Positions 45,601-56,204 of a stretch of DNA of 64,000 nucleotides are shown here, one piece after another. The notes below the pieces were generated by a model that was not told the DNA's origin, made no database searches, and worked only from the letters and a program-made list of their open reading frames with translations. Numbering within the stretch: the stretch's first letter is position 1; every line of letters begins with the position of its first letter. Where the stretch lies: contig OU862917.1 in assembly GCA_917880885.1 (NCBI GenBank), positions 24,974,104 to 25,038,103 of the forward strand, written 5' to 3'. This DNA is from Limnephilus marmoratus. Its lineage: Eukaryota; Arthropoda; Insecta; Trichoptera; Limnephilidae. The position numbers were made by a program, and so were the translations under genes.

Positions 45601-46326
45601 TATCCAATCCTAAATATATGTATTTTTTTTAATATTTGCATGTTATTTTTATGAACTTCATTAAAAAAAAACAATGCAACGTTCAAACGCTCTCCCCTTG
45701 GGTTGAAAAACGAAACAAACATTTGTCAGTTACATTAAGTTATGTATTTCTTCCTGTAAGTTTTTTTAATGTATCTTTAATGTGTTGAAGTCTCTGAAGT
45801 CTGGGCATGAAGAAAGAAAGCAGATTATGGGATTAAATTTTTAGTAATTTTGACTTTCCTTTATTCCGTGAAATTTGGTAAATACTTCGAATATTCAATT
45901 ACCTAAAAGCAATTGTAGTCCAAAAGTGTAGAGATTTGCTCTCGCTACACCGAATCTTTTTAAAGTTTGCCTCCCCAGTGTCTCGATAGTGTTCGTGGCT
46001 AAGAGACGTAACTATTCCAGGAATTCTTATTTCATGCAAAGATATGAAAGAAGCTCCTATGAAAAACTAATCTTCATTAAATTTCTAATGATGTTTTATT
46101 TTCATTTTTTTACTACGAGTACACTGACGGTCGGCGTGCATTGGCAAGTGGACTGATTCTGACCGTGACATTCATAAACAGAAGATTTTATCAAAAATAT
46201 GATTTCTTTAATATACAAAAAAATAAATTTTATAGGTAGATATTTTAAATTAAACGTTCGGTCTCAAAAATAGATGCCAACTACGAATTACTGCCTCTGG
46301 GTCCTTTTGCGAGTTTAATTCTTTCA
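45601..46326. other. Unassigned AT-rich sequence
   Basis: Nothing recognised. Confidence 0.4.
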
Positions 46327-46500
46327 AACTAACTAAACGTCACGCTGTTCCCCAGTAGAGTTTGATGGAGAGGATAGACCGACAAACAACTTTGTCTTGT
46401 CACACATTTCTTGCTTCAGACACATTCATACATCGCCTCATACATACTCTTCTGTTATTCTGTCTCTTGACTATTACTATAATCACATGCTCCGGCGACA
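46327..46500 (-). mobile_element. RTE-like LINE 3' end
   Basis: The tail AACTAACTAAACGTCACGCT and the body GGATAGACCGACAAACAACT, CATACATCGCCTCATACATA match 58671-58805. Only the last 170 bp remain. Confidence 0.75.
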
Positions 46501-46701
46501 TTTTTCTAAAATGTGTGATCAAGGTGGAAGGTACTAGGTTAGTATTTTTACTGTACTGTATTTTAGAGTTGAAACTACGCTTGAAATATGACTATAATAT
46601 ATAATGTAAATAATGTGTAATTCAATATAAGAATTCAATGGATACCATTAAAATTTCTTTAACCACTTTCACTTCATTTTATTTTTTTAAAAGAAAGATA
46701 A

Positions 46702-46878
46702 ACATTCCCGGGTTACGAATAACCTGACTATATTTGAAAATCTCCTACTACCGCCGTACAGTGAATAGAAAACGTTGCTTGTGTCGTGATGAAGGACTTA
46801 GCCAGCCGAGGAATCAAACACGCGACGCCCGGGTGGGACCCAAACGCAATACCAACTCAGACACTTTCCCTGTCAAAA
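46702..46878 (-). mobile_element. tRNA-derived SINE S1, near full length
   Basis: Minus strand: box A side GAGTTGGTATTGCGTTTGGG, box B CGTGTTTGATTCCTCGGC, then AAGTCCTTCATCACGACACA and the tail GTAGGAGATTTTCAAATATA. It is the best copy of S1 here. Confidence 0.75.
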
Positions 46879-47227
46879 CTTTCCCGACTTTGACGATTCA
46901 AAAGAATTTTTCTCCTTTTCTTTTGTGGCCATCTTGTGAATTAACAATATATATAGTTAAATAATTGTACACCGAGAGACTGCAACACAAATTACGTAAA
47001 TATTATTTTAGCGGTGCGCTTTGATAAATGCTCCTAATCACAAACCTAACACCGTCTTGACAATGCACAGAGAAAATTTTCACTTTAACATTACGATGGG
47101 AAATTGAATTTTCTACCAACGCAATTTTCTGGTTTGTTATCCAATTCACTTTGAGATGCATAGTAGGACGTGGGTGCGCAACTAGTGGCATTAGATCCAA
47201 ATGTAGCTCACTTACGAGCATGAAATT

Positions 47228-47477
47228 CACTTTAAATGAAAACAAATTACTCTGTAGCGCCACTACATAATCAATATTATCAATAAAGTTTTCTTCGTCA
47301 GGATTAGATTAATAATCTTATCCTGATGAAGAAAACTTTGTTTTCGAAACATGTTCATAATATTGATTACATAGTGGCGTTTTTACAAAGTAATTTGTTT
47401 TCATTTAATTAAAAATGACGCCACAAAGTGTATTTGGTAAGTTTGAAGAAGAAATTGACTTTGTTATGAAGGTTTAG
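47228..47477. mobile_element. Family B fold-back with hammerhead-like motif and short ORF
   Basis: The left arm 47228-47306 (AATGAAAACAAATTACTCTG, TAGCGCCACTACATAATCAA, AAAGTTTTCTTCGTCAGGAT) is the inverse of the right arm 47319-47410. The left arm lacks about 17 bp including GAAAC, so only the right arm has a whole ribozyme core. The right arm is followed by ATG 47415: MTPQSVFGKFEEEIDFVMKV, stop at 47477. The repeat at 41699-41832 shares the ribozyme-like segment and the ORF start. I infer the arms are terminal repeats of a Penelope-like element and the ORF its N-terminus. Confidence 0.65.
47311..47372 (+). ncRNA. Hammerhead ribozyme-like motif, family B
   Basis: CTGATGA at 47323-47329, one base, hairpin GAAAAC-TTT-GTTTTC (47331-47345), GAAA 47346-47349, self-complementary ACATGT 47349-47354, H17 = T47355. 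ATAATATT just behind pairs with AATAATCTTAT just before the core, giving a stem I of about eight pairs with one internal mismatch. All core bases are intact. Confidence 0.65.
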
Positions 47478-47517
47478 TCTTTAGTAAATTTTAACTGATG
47501 TAACTTTAGTACATTGA

Positions 47518-47740
47518 TCTATAGGTCTCTTACATAATATATTTTTCCAATTTTGCCATAAATTCTAAGAAATTCTGCGTTATTTAGTTGTATTTTTGAA
47601 ACCGTGGCGATTTTTTGAAAATTTCAATTCTCCCGATGGGTTCATTTTTTATAAACTGTGAAGACCGGATATAATTTATGGGTTAAAAAAAGAATTAAAT
47701 AGCCAAAAATCAATAGCCGCTTTAGAACAGGGTCGCAATT
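47518..47740 (-). mobile_element. Fragment of the TIR element seen at 5397-6258
   Basis: TATAGGTCTCTTACATAA corresponds to the terminal AATAGGCCACTTGCATCACA. GTATTTTTGAAACCGTGGCG and GATTTTTTGAAAATTTCAAT match the complement of 6120-6175. The other end is not visible. Confidence 0.5.
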
Positions 47741-49809
47741 CGAGGGGAATTCTCAGGAGATTCTACAATACGAGATCTGACGTAACTATACACAGATTAA
47801 CAGAGCATTTCCTGATTATCCAACCAAATTGAAAAATAATATTTACAATTTGGAAGTGTGAATAAACTATAATTTTGTTTTTTTTCCAATTTTTTACGTT
47901 TTAAGCCTGAACGAAAGAGAAAATCCGAAAACGATTAAATGGAAAAAAATGTTAATTTTAATAAAATTTCGTTACGTATTTATTTTTTCAGAATATGAAC
48001 ATTTATTGTGGGTATTTTACAACCTCCCAGCTGTGGCAACCCTGTTTCGGTAGCCGTACGAACCTGTACGATCAGTCAAAATTAAAAATTGCTGGGAGCG
48101 CGAACGTTTTTTTTATTGTTTAAGACGCCGCTACCCGAATTTCTACCGATTTCTTGCAAACCTCCCTTAAACATTTGAAGTTTTTAAGCTCTTAAAAAAA
48201 TATAAGATTATATCTAGACATTCGTCGTGCCGAAACGCAAATTATATAAAATTCCCTCGATTGAAAAAATTAGCAAAGTATGCTCCAAAAATTATTATAA
48301 CACCTTTGTTTCAGTTATTTTACAAGTTACGAGAAAAAATTCACAGTGTTTCTTTAAATGCTGTTTAAGACGACCCCCGCGAGATTTTTGCTCTGTTTTA
48401 AACGAGTCGTGATTTATTAAACATTTTCACAATTTTCGCATCGATTTTGTCACTTTAAATACTAGCGCGCTCCTCTAACATTCGTAATTTCATATTTCTC
48501 CATCTTCTTCTTTTTGTGCGCGGTTGCGGTATGACATTACAACATCTATTTTACTTTCTAGAGATTTTCCCGTTTGCTTACTCCTGGTCTAGTGGGTGTT
48601 ATTCTACAATTTACTTTCCTCGGTAATAAGTAGGTGTTAGGGCTTCATTTTCCCAGAGAGATGCACTGCGGGCTCTCGGCACGATAATGCGGGTTAATGC
48701 AGTGGCGCGTGGTGGGTCGGGCTTTTTGTGCCCAGGCATTATGCTTTTTATGCCCGCTACATCACTGGTCCCGAGTGCATATTGCGGGTGATGCAATTAA
48801 AGAACCCTGTGGTGAACGAAGCACGCGTTCTCCGTCTTTGGACTCCAGTTATAATGTTTTATGTTAATAATCTTAATCATAATGCAAACAATCTGTTTGT
48901 TTGTTGCAAAAAAACCAGACTAATAGCCGCCATATCTTCTTCTATCTTCTTCTTAGTAATAAATTTTGAAATCTGGATGATATCTGATTTAGTAAAAACA
49001 TTTTTTCTTTCTGCGATTTTAAGTCAACGTTCCTATTTTAAGCTCACAACGTCATTTTTAGCACGAGGTATTGAGAATATTTAAAATGTAAAAACAGTTT
49101 TAAATATACCCACATTTTTTTGTTTGTTTCATGCTTTTAAATACACAAAATGAATGTGTTAAATTTCGAACGAAACTGAGTGGAAAATTCGCGATAAAGA
49201 ATATCATCGATAATATAATCATTATAGCTGAAATATCTAAATACATTATTTTGAACGTCATTAAATATAAAGTTTTTTTCTTCATCCTTGTATTCAATTA
49301 TTGTTACTTTTGCCTTATCTGAAAAAGTCTCTCCAATAATCCCAGTTAGTCTACCCGGATTGTTTGTCAAACAAAATTAATATTAGATCAGTCGACATTC
49401 CCGGGGGACATTTCTCGCAGAGTCAGAAGTATTCACTAATTAGGAAACAGTTGCAATTCTCGCGAAGGGAAAACTTTTACACCAGTCGACATTCATTGTT
49501 TTAAATAATTAATTCTAACTTAGAAACTTCCGCGCGGGTAGCGGGAAGCGGAGAAGGCTTTTTGTTGGGGAGCTTTTTCGTTCATCAACACTAACTCAAG
49601 TTCTCTTTCTGCGGATGCAGTAAGGCGTACTTACTACCTCTACCTGAGCAGGTGTTCACTATTCGTTAGGTTCAAGTGAAAAGTTCACAACTCAATCATG
49701 CAGATCAAAATTAAAACTTTCGAATTCGCTAGTCTTTCATTTTGTGGTTTGTTTCAAAATTGTTAAAATTATGGAGAACAGATCTTATCATTGTTATTTT
49801 TCACGCGTT
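47741..49809. other. Unassigned sequence
   Basis: 48030-48045 contains TGGCAACCCTG, a hAT-like end word without a partner. 48640-48830 is GC-richer with no recognised protein. The rest is AT-rich. Confidence 0.35.
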
Positions 49810-50510
49810 TATTTTTATATGTCAACACCCCACAGGAGGACCTGAGTAAAACCTAGGCTTATAGGGTGTTTTAAAAATGTATGATTTTTTTTAAATATGT
49901 AATACTCCACAGGAAGCCCTGAGTAAATACTAGGCTTATAGAGTGTTTCTGAAATATAGGTTTGCTCTATCCGCGGCTTTTTAATGCTGCAAGCAGAGTG
50001 ATGTTTGGTTTGACGTGTTGCAATCATTGCCCTAAACGGCGCTTATTTTTTGAATTTTTTTTTTGGAGAAGTAGTGAAAAGTCTTGTAAAACTCCTCTTG
50101 TATATTGTAGGAGGAAGGAAATTCCAAAGCCTGCAATTTGTTCCACTGCCAAGCCTTCAATTTTGACCGTATACATATGTTTTGCATGTATTTGTGTTTC
50201 TCTAGGTCAAGGCTTCTTAGGTGGCAAAGAGATCATTAACTAGTTTTTCGAAGTGTCTTCCTTTGAAATGAAGGTACAACAAACAGAGCATTTTCTTTAT
50301 CTGGCAATGTCCCAAAGGTTGCAATCCATCCGATGCCCATTTTTGAGTTCTTAGAATTCTTGCAGATACAATATTTCGTGTCTGCCATAGGGCGAAGTTG
50401 CACTGACCCATATTGTTATGGATCATTTTAAACAGAAACATTTTACATTGTTTTGGTCTCATACATTGCAGAGTTTTACGATGTGAAAACAAAATGGAGT
50501 CAAAGGACAT
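49810..50510 (-). mobile_element. Probable retroelement remnant with a duplicated 80 bp end
   Basis: CCACAGGAGGACCTGAGTAA + AACCTAGGCTTATAGGGTGT (49825-49870) recurs as CCACAGGAAGCCCTGAGTAA + ATACTAGGCTTATAGAGTGT (49905-49950). A minus-strand frame at 50510-50217 (RPKQCKMFLFKMIHNNMGQC ..) is open, has no domain I can name, and could be the C-terminus of a LINE. Confidence 0.35.
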
Positions 50511-51215
50511 TTGGGAAAAAATAGAGATTTCGGCCTAGTGCTTATTTACTGAACATCTTCGTAGATTGTTATGTTATTTAAAACCGATATATCTCAACTA
50601 AAAACCACCTCTTACTTATTTTTAAATTTTACAAATTAACATTTTAACGGTGTTCTAAAAAAATCCAAAGCATCAATCTCGCCCTAAAACTATCGTAAAA
50701 TCATTCAAAAGTTTTCGATGAAAATTGAATCGATCCGTTGCCAAAAATAAAAGCAAGTGATTTATTTTTTCTCCAATTTGTCTGGAAGTAAGTGCTATAG
50801 TCCATTAAAACTTTAATACAGCAAGTAGAATGGTTCACCAATTAACCCCAAGATAAATGTGGGGGCTAGACCTAGCCACTTTCTTCCCCTCCTCATGCTT
50901 CTGGAAGTATCGAGACTTCAGCTGTTTCTAGAAATAACAATTCGCGAAAGTAACACTCAGTATTCAAAGCACGCAGATTATCTAAATTTCAATTGTGAGA
51001 ACTGCCACGGGGCGAGATGCAGATGCTGTACGGAGCAATTATCCCGTATCTACTATTTCAGTTTGAATGCAGCTTTCGGATTAGCGCCAAGTGGCAAACT
51101 AAGATCATTGGCTGAAGAACGGCGACTATTAAACCGATATTGATTAAAAATTAGTTCAACTTCTTTGTTTTGGATAAATCTTTAAAGGGGGTGTTTTAAA
51201 TGGTTCCGCGACTTT
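50511..51215. other. Unassigned sequence
   Basis: The frame at 50859-51143 has no motif. Otherwise AT-rich. Confidence 0.4.
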
Positions 51216-51817
51216 TCGACGGCTGATCACAAGTATATCAAAAACTGAAACCAGACGAGATTAGGCGTTTAGCAGAAACCGTTCAAGTATCAAAAATTTA
51301 AAGTGACGCTAATAGTTGATTTGATGGTCATCCATAATGTGATCGAGTTTTAAACGGTAATGCGCGTTTGCATCCCGCGACAAAATATCCCCGACAAAAC
51401 ATCCTCCGACAAAAACGCCTACGGACAAAACATCCCCCAACAAAATATATACTATAACCTAATCTAACAAAAAAAGGGACAAAAATAATACAGATATTCT
51501 GTAAAGACAATAAATTATTGTTATCTGTATTATTTTTATCCCATTTTTTGTTAGGTTGGGTTAGGTTAGGTTAAGATTTAATAGATATTTGGTTGAGGGA
51601 TATTTTGTCCGTAGGATATGTTGTCGGAGGATATTTTGTCAGGGATATTTTGTCGCGGGATGAAAACGCGCATTACCGATTTAAACTCGATCACATTATG
51701 GATGACCATCAAATCAACTATTAGCGTCACTTTAAATTTTTGATATTTAGACGATTTCTGCCAAAAGCCTAATCTCGTCCCGTTTCTGTTTTTTATATAC
51801 TTGTGATCAGCCGTCGA
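51216..51817. mobile_element. Long fold-back element, arms of about 300 bp
   Basis: It starts TCGACGGCTGATCACAAGTA and ends with its exact complement; the two arms meet around 51516 with almost no spacer. Each arm contains a run of GACAAAATATCC/CGACAAAACATCC words (51380-51450 and 51590-51655 in complement), five to six per arm. Near the centre of the right arm is GGTTGGGTTAGGTTAGGTTA, a few TTAGG-type units. No coding capacity. A diverged piece of the arm reappears at 52603-52668. Confidence 0.85.
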
Positions 51818-51825
51818 GCATGATG

Positions 51826-51905
51826 GTGATGTTATTTTCATCAGCCCGCAATTTGGTCAAAAGCTTTAATTCTCATCAGCTCGCAATTTTGTCAAAAGTT
51901 AAAAC
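51826..51905 (+). repeat. Two tandem 37 bp units
   Basis: TCATCAGCCCGCAATTTGGT + CAAAAG.. and TCATCAGCTCGCAATTTTGT + CAAAAG... Confidence 0.7.
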
Positions 51906-51922
51906 GGATCAACAATCGGCGT

Positions 51923-52545
51923 TTTATTTATTTATTTACGCCCTTTTACGGGGCTTTTACATAAGTATGAAATTTATAAATTACACTATGATTAAATAAT
52001 ATATAAATACTATTTCTTTAACAAAGAAATATAATAGGTTTTTGCAACGCAATATATAGTATTTATTGTACATAACTGAACTGCCTCAGTAACAGTATTT
52101 TGTATTTGTTTAAAGATAAATTGAAGATGTCCACTGACTTGGTATAATTATTTCCCTCCATTAGTATTCTGGGCAAAGAGGAATACATATGGTGGTTAGT
52201 TCCAGAATTTCTGCACTGAAATAAATCCTGACTTCTGGTATTACGTAGTGGAATCCGGAAGCTTATCAATTCTAGCAATGTCGGACTATCAACTAAATCC
52301 TTTAGAATTTTATATAGAAATACCAAGTCAGTGAAAATTCTTCTGTCGGACAATTTGAGCATATTCATATCATTTAAAATAGTGTTGTAGTTCAACATAA
52401 TTGCTGAAATACCCATTTTAAAATTTAGAAAACGTAAGAATTTGTTTTGTATTCTTTCAACAGCTTCTACATGTATACTATAATGTGGATTCCAGACGGG
52501 AGAATTGTACTCAAGTTCTAACATAACTTCTAACATAGGCAAAAT
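51923..52545 (-). pseudogene. 5'-truncated Jockey-like LINE, minus strand
   Basis: The minus-strand frame 52542-52063 begins inside the post-YADD block (LELEYNSPVWNPHYSIHVEA) and continues with VERIQNKFLRFLNFKMG and a LINE-type C-terminus (FNLSLNKYKILLLRQF). The 3' UTR ends in complement of GTAAAAGCCCCGTAAAAGGG + CGTAAATAAATAAATAAA at 51923-51960. The methionine at 52542 is not a real start. The family is close to the LINE at 26529. Confidence 0.82.
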
Positions 52546-52602
52546 ATAACAGTTTAATACACTTTATATTGTTAAAATTTCTAGTTAGCCTGGTTACGGG
52601 GA

Positions 52603-52668
52603 TCGTTCAAATGTCGAAATTCAATGTGGCGCTGGTTGTTAATTTGAAGGTCATCAAGAGCAATGGTG
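52603..52668 (+). mobile_element. Diverged fragment of the long fold-back arm
   Basis: GTTCAAATGTCGAAATTCAA, GTGGCGCTGGTTGTTAATTT and GAAGGTCATCAAGAGC match 51283-51348 with many substitutions. Confidence 0.5.
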
Positions 52669-54480
52669 TTTGTGACTCCAACCTAAGTCTTCTTCTTCTG
52701 CTGCTCTCTCTTATCGGAGGTGGGTGTTATTGTCGGGACGCTAATCACCTTGTTGGCTGTAGCCCGGAAGAGCTCAGTGGAACGTTAAGCTCCTTTGAGG
52801 TAGTTGTCTTACAAAAATGGCGCTATTGAAATCATCCAAACATTCATTCATTCAACTGCTCTCGAACCAGACACATATTTTATTGGCAAACCACTTTTTT
52901 CATTCTCTTTCCAAAAAATCACCAACGCTCTATTATGATGATCATATTATTAGGAGCGTTTTCCCGGTGTTACGATTAAATTCCAAATGCAAATGGCAAC
53001 CCTCAATTACCATAGTTTTCCGCCGAAGCCATGAATTCAAACCTTTCCCTCATTTTGAATACTGCAGCTCCTAAGGCAATATTTATTTAGTTTTAAATTC
53101 CCTCTCGCCTCTTCCCTGTAATAACACTGGTCGCGGCTAACTTTGTTTCAAATACAAAGCTAACATTGTCCTGAAGGTACAGAATGTATTTTATATGCTT
53201 TACGGGTGCCGGACCGGCCGGTTTTCGCCGTAGATTTCAAATTCGAACACAACCATGAAATACATATCGAACGTTATTTCTAACAAGATTAGCAGTTAAA
53301 AACCCGCCCGCAGGTTTTTGCTGCTAGGCTCTGCGGGCGGCTTTTGCTTCGGCTTCCCCCGATTTGAGTGTTGGTGACCATTTTATAAATCCGATAGGAA
53401 CTGGTTCAAAAATTAGCGCGTTCCTCGGATCCACTGTCAATGACGTCATATATAATATGTAGACGCGTGGTATTATTATTCACAACCGCCAGCTACAATA
53501 ATAATCATATTATCGTAAATCTCTCCATATGCGGAGAGGTTCACAAAATTACAAATCCAGTAGTATTTATGCCTGCCATGCGACGCTCCTCACGCTAGCT
53601 GTTAACGTAAGTAGCGCCGTCTTTTGGCATTGCTTTAATTCGCTTTTATTGCAAAAGTAGATTTGTATGCGAACTCCACGTATGAAAACGGTTTTGCTTA
53701 AGGCGTGGCATCAAGAGTTGTATTCTTTGTCGGATTCTTAAATTTCAACCGTACGCTCTCTAAGCTATTAATACTGTTTGATACTGTGTGCTTGCGAAAC
53801 TAGTTGCAAATAAATTAAATTTATCTTTAAAGGAGATTATATTAAATTGTCTGCGCAAAGGTGTAAGTGGGCCGGTCGGTGCTGATTTGTATAGCAAAAT
53901 ACAAATCCTCAGCTGCCGGAAGAAACCGGCCGGTAACCGGTTGCAGTCTACAAGCTCGCTAACGGTTTCTTTGTGATGTTTGTTCAAAATATTACCATTT
54001 AATGGTTGTATTTTTAGTGTCGTAGGTAACCGTCTCTCTCGGTCTTCGTTTGATCAAATATTGGTATAACATTATAATATTGTTAAGAAAACACAGCTTT
54101 ACGTCGTGTGTTTTCTTTGTAGATATATTTGAAAAAGGTTTCTGATACATTTCCTTACAATAGACAGTTCAATTTCTTTTGTATTGCGAAATTGAATTTG
54201 TCCCTTTGATTTTTTTCTAATAACATTGTTTTTTTTCTGTCTCGTGCTTTCTTTGACCCTAAGGGGGATCTTTGTATGAATTTGTCTCTAGTATCTCAAA
54301 AATCGCCTCAAGAGCGCAAGGTACCCAGTAATAATCATCATCAAAAATACTAATTTCCGTTTTCTGTTCGTGCGTCCAGAGTAATTTTGGTTCAATAAAC
54401 TCAAATTTGCTTTGATTTTTAGTGTCATTTTCAAAATTTGAAACTAATTTATCGAAAATTCAAACTATCCTTATATATCA
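52669..54480. other. Unassigned sequence
   Basis: 53306-53340 can form a GC-rich hairpin (GCCCGCAG/CTGCGGGC). 53519-53538 forms CTCTCC/GGAGAG. Frames at 52817-53074 and 53760-53987 have no recognisable motif. Nothing else seen. Confidence 0.35.
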
Positions 54481-54728
54481 TCATCATTACATAGTATAAA
54501 ATGAAGTCGCTAAAAGTGTATGTGCGCGTTAATCTTTTAAACTACGCAACGGATTTTCATACGGTTTTCACCAATAGATAGAGTGATTGAAGAGGAATGT
54601 TTATATGTAAAATACAGGTAAATTACATTAGAAAACATATTTTTGTGCGATTTAAAACGGCTGGCGGGCCGTACTATAGTCACTTTTGAAATTCGTTCTA
54701 CGGAAGAAATTGGAAAAAAGATGTCTTA

Positions 54729-54883
54729 GGCTACGAACGCACAGGCAGGTGGCTGGCTTAGCGCCTAGAGCCTAGTGGCAAAAAACCAACACGTTGGTTT
54801 ACCTGGATACACGCTAAGCGGCTATCTACTACCTATCTAGGCTCTAGGCGCTAAGCAAGCCGCCTGCCTGTGCGTTCGTAGCC
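54729..54883. mobile_element. Harbinger-type MITE inside the Helitron
   Basis: Long terminal inverted repeats start GGCTACGAACGCACAGGCAG and extend about 50 bp inward (TAGCGCCTAGAGCCTAG). TTA duplications lie at 54726-54728 and 54884-54886. It is 155 bp and non-coding. Confidence 0.9.
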
Positions 54884-54925
54884 TTAGAGTAAGTAGGTAT
54901 TTGATTTTCCCTTTTCAAATATCTA

Positions 54926-55120
54926 GTGTTGCATTGTATGGTGGGTTTCTTCAGAAACCCACCATACAATGCAACACCGAGAATGAATTTACCGAGAATG
55001 CTAAACGCAATGCTAATTGTAAAAGTAAACGGTCAAATGCATAGAAATTTTTAAATTTCGATCGTTTACTTTTACAATTAGCATTGCATTTAGCATTCTC
55101 GGTAAATGAAGAAACCCACC
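54926..55120. repeat. Compound of two perfect palindromes inside the Helitron
   Basis: Palindrome 1 is 54926-54977, with perfect 25 bp arms (GTGTTGCATTGTATGGTGGG + TTTCT) around TC. Palindrome 2 is 54988-55106, with 44 bp arms and one mismatch (TTTACCGAGAATGCTAAACG..) around a 31 bp loop. The GGTGGGTTTCTTC in the first palindrome is repeated inverted at 55108-55120 (GAAGAAACCCACC), so the second palindrome may be the body of an element inserted into, or bracketed by, the first. Confidence 0.85.
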
Positions 55121-55451
55121 CCAAGTTGTGGCGAGTTAATTAGTTTATATGTTTAATACATGCTTATTATAGTAGAGAAAAGCCGAGAAATTCAAATATT
55201 CAATTCAGGCAGCGGGCAGCTGGCAAGCGGGTGGTGTGGATTTTATAAAGGTTGGGTAATGGCGTTGTGTTTCGTTAGCCACAGCAACGTGTGGCCGGGT
55301 CTGCTAGTTTATTTATAAAATGTACCAGCTGTGAGTCCTACGCTCTCTCTGTAAATAAATTTGAAAATTTAATATGATGTATTGTTCTGGAATGAAAATT
55401 GGTTATCCTTTGAAATATAATACTATATCAAATCGATTTGAAACCTTATAC

Positions 55452-56204
55452 AGGGTGGCGCAGATGGATCGGGTGGTTTTAAAATACTTGTCAAACTGTC
55501 AATTTTAAAGGTATTGGATTGAAATAAAGTGCAAAACGTGTAGTTACAATGGAAGTTTATTAACAAAAAAATTGTGAAGTTAGTTTTTAAAAATTACATC
55601 CATCAAATGCCCTCCTTCTCAAGCGACGCATTCTTGGAGTCGGGAGAATCTTCTGGAGAATCAGGAGAATCTTCTGAAATCGGGAGAATCTTCTGGACCA
55701 CCATGATTTTATAGGGGTGGAATTTCAGTTCTTTGTTAAGAATCCTTTGAAGGCTCCGACGTGACATTCCAAGAGCTTGAGCACGATGTCTCGTTGATCG
55801 ACGTGGGCTCGTAATGACATCGCTTCTCACACGCTCCACGTTCTCAGGCGTTCTTATTGTTCGAGGTCTAGACGTCCAGTTTGGAGCACATGAACCAGTA
55901 GTGCGGAAATTATGCACCCAACTCAATATTGTGTCTCGCTTAGGAACACTACCGCGAGGTGGGATGTTGAAACGCCGGCGAAAGGCACGCGTCACAGCTA
56001 CAATTGACTCGTTATTGCGTATAAACTCTTCCACTGCGAAAACACGATGCTCAACGGACCACGTAGCCATCGCGACTGACTGCCAGTCTGCAACTGAAAC
56101 CTCCCGTCCCCTCTACCACAGCACGAAGACCGCCGAACACCTGGCTCCCCCACTCCAGACGAGCAGTCCACTTCAAAACCATCCGATCCATCTGCGCCAC
56201 CCTT
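55452..56204 (-). mobile_element. Internally deleted Tc1/mariner-superfamily transposon
   Basis: Ends CAGGGTGGCGCAGATGGATC and, on the right, its complement GATCCATCTGCGCCACCCTT are flanked by TA (55450-55451, 56205-56206). It is 753 bp. The minus strand encodes the N-terminus of the transposase (see next) and, near 55620-55570, the very last residues of it in another frame (EGGHLMDVIFKN). Everything between is deleted. Confidence 0.85.
55603..56070 (-). pseudogene. Transposase N-terminus (helix-turn-helix), truncated
   Basis: Residues 1-30 (MATWSVEHRVFAVEEFIRNN then ESIVAVTRAF) are the conserved start of an insect IS630/Tc1-mariner transposase domain. It is followed by RRRFNIPPRGSVPKRDTILS, WVHNFRTTGSC and the second helix-turn-helix RHRAQALGMSRRSLQRILNK. 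At about residue 135 (HPYKIMVV) the protein breaks off where the catalytic domain should start. The remaining residues (SEDSPDSPEDSPDSKNAS) come from a short repeated GAGAATCTTCT filler and are not transposase. Confidence 0.82.

Larger units (their letters stand above)
54481..55307 (+). mobile_element. Non-autonomous Helitron with nested insertions
   Basis: The 5' end TCATCATTACATAGTATAAA follows an A. The body carries CAACGGATTTTCATACGGTT + TTCACCAATAGATAGAGTGA, a block common in insect Helitrons. The 3' end has the hairpin GCCAC-agcaacgt-GTGGC (55278-55295), eight bases, then CTAG at 55304-55307 followed by T. No terminal inverted repeats or target duplication, as expected for insertion between A and T. 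It is enlarged by the two inverted-repeat elements listed next. No Rep/helicase coding sequence. Confidence 0.88.

Noticed and set aside
48640..49084. Open frame 48728-49084 in a GC-richer segment
   Set aside because: No recognisable motif, and composition changes abruptly within it; no splice support.
51550..51575. TTAGG-type telomere sequence
   Set aside because: Only three or four imperfect units, and they are part of a fold-back arm; not a telomere.
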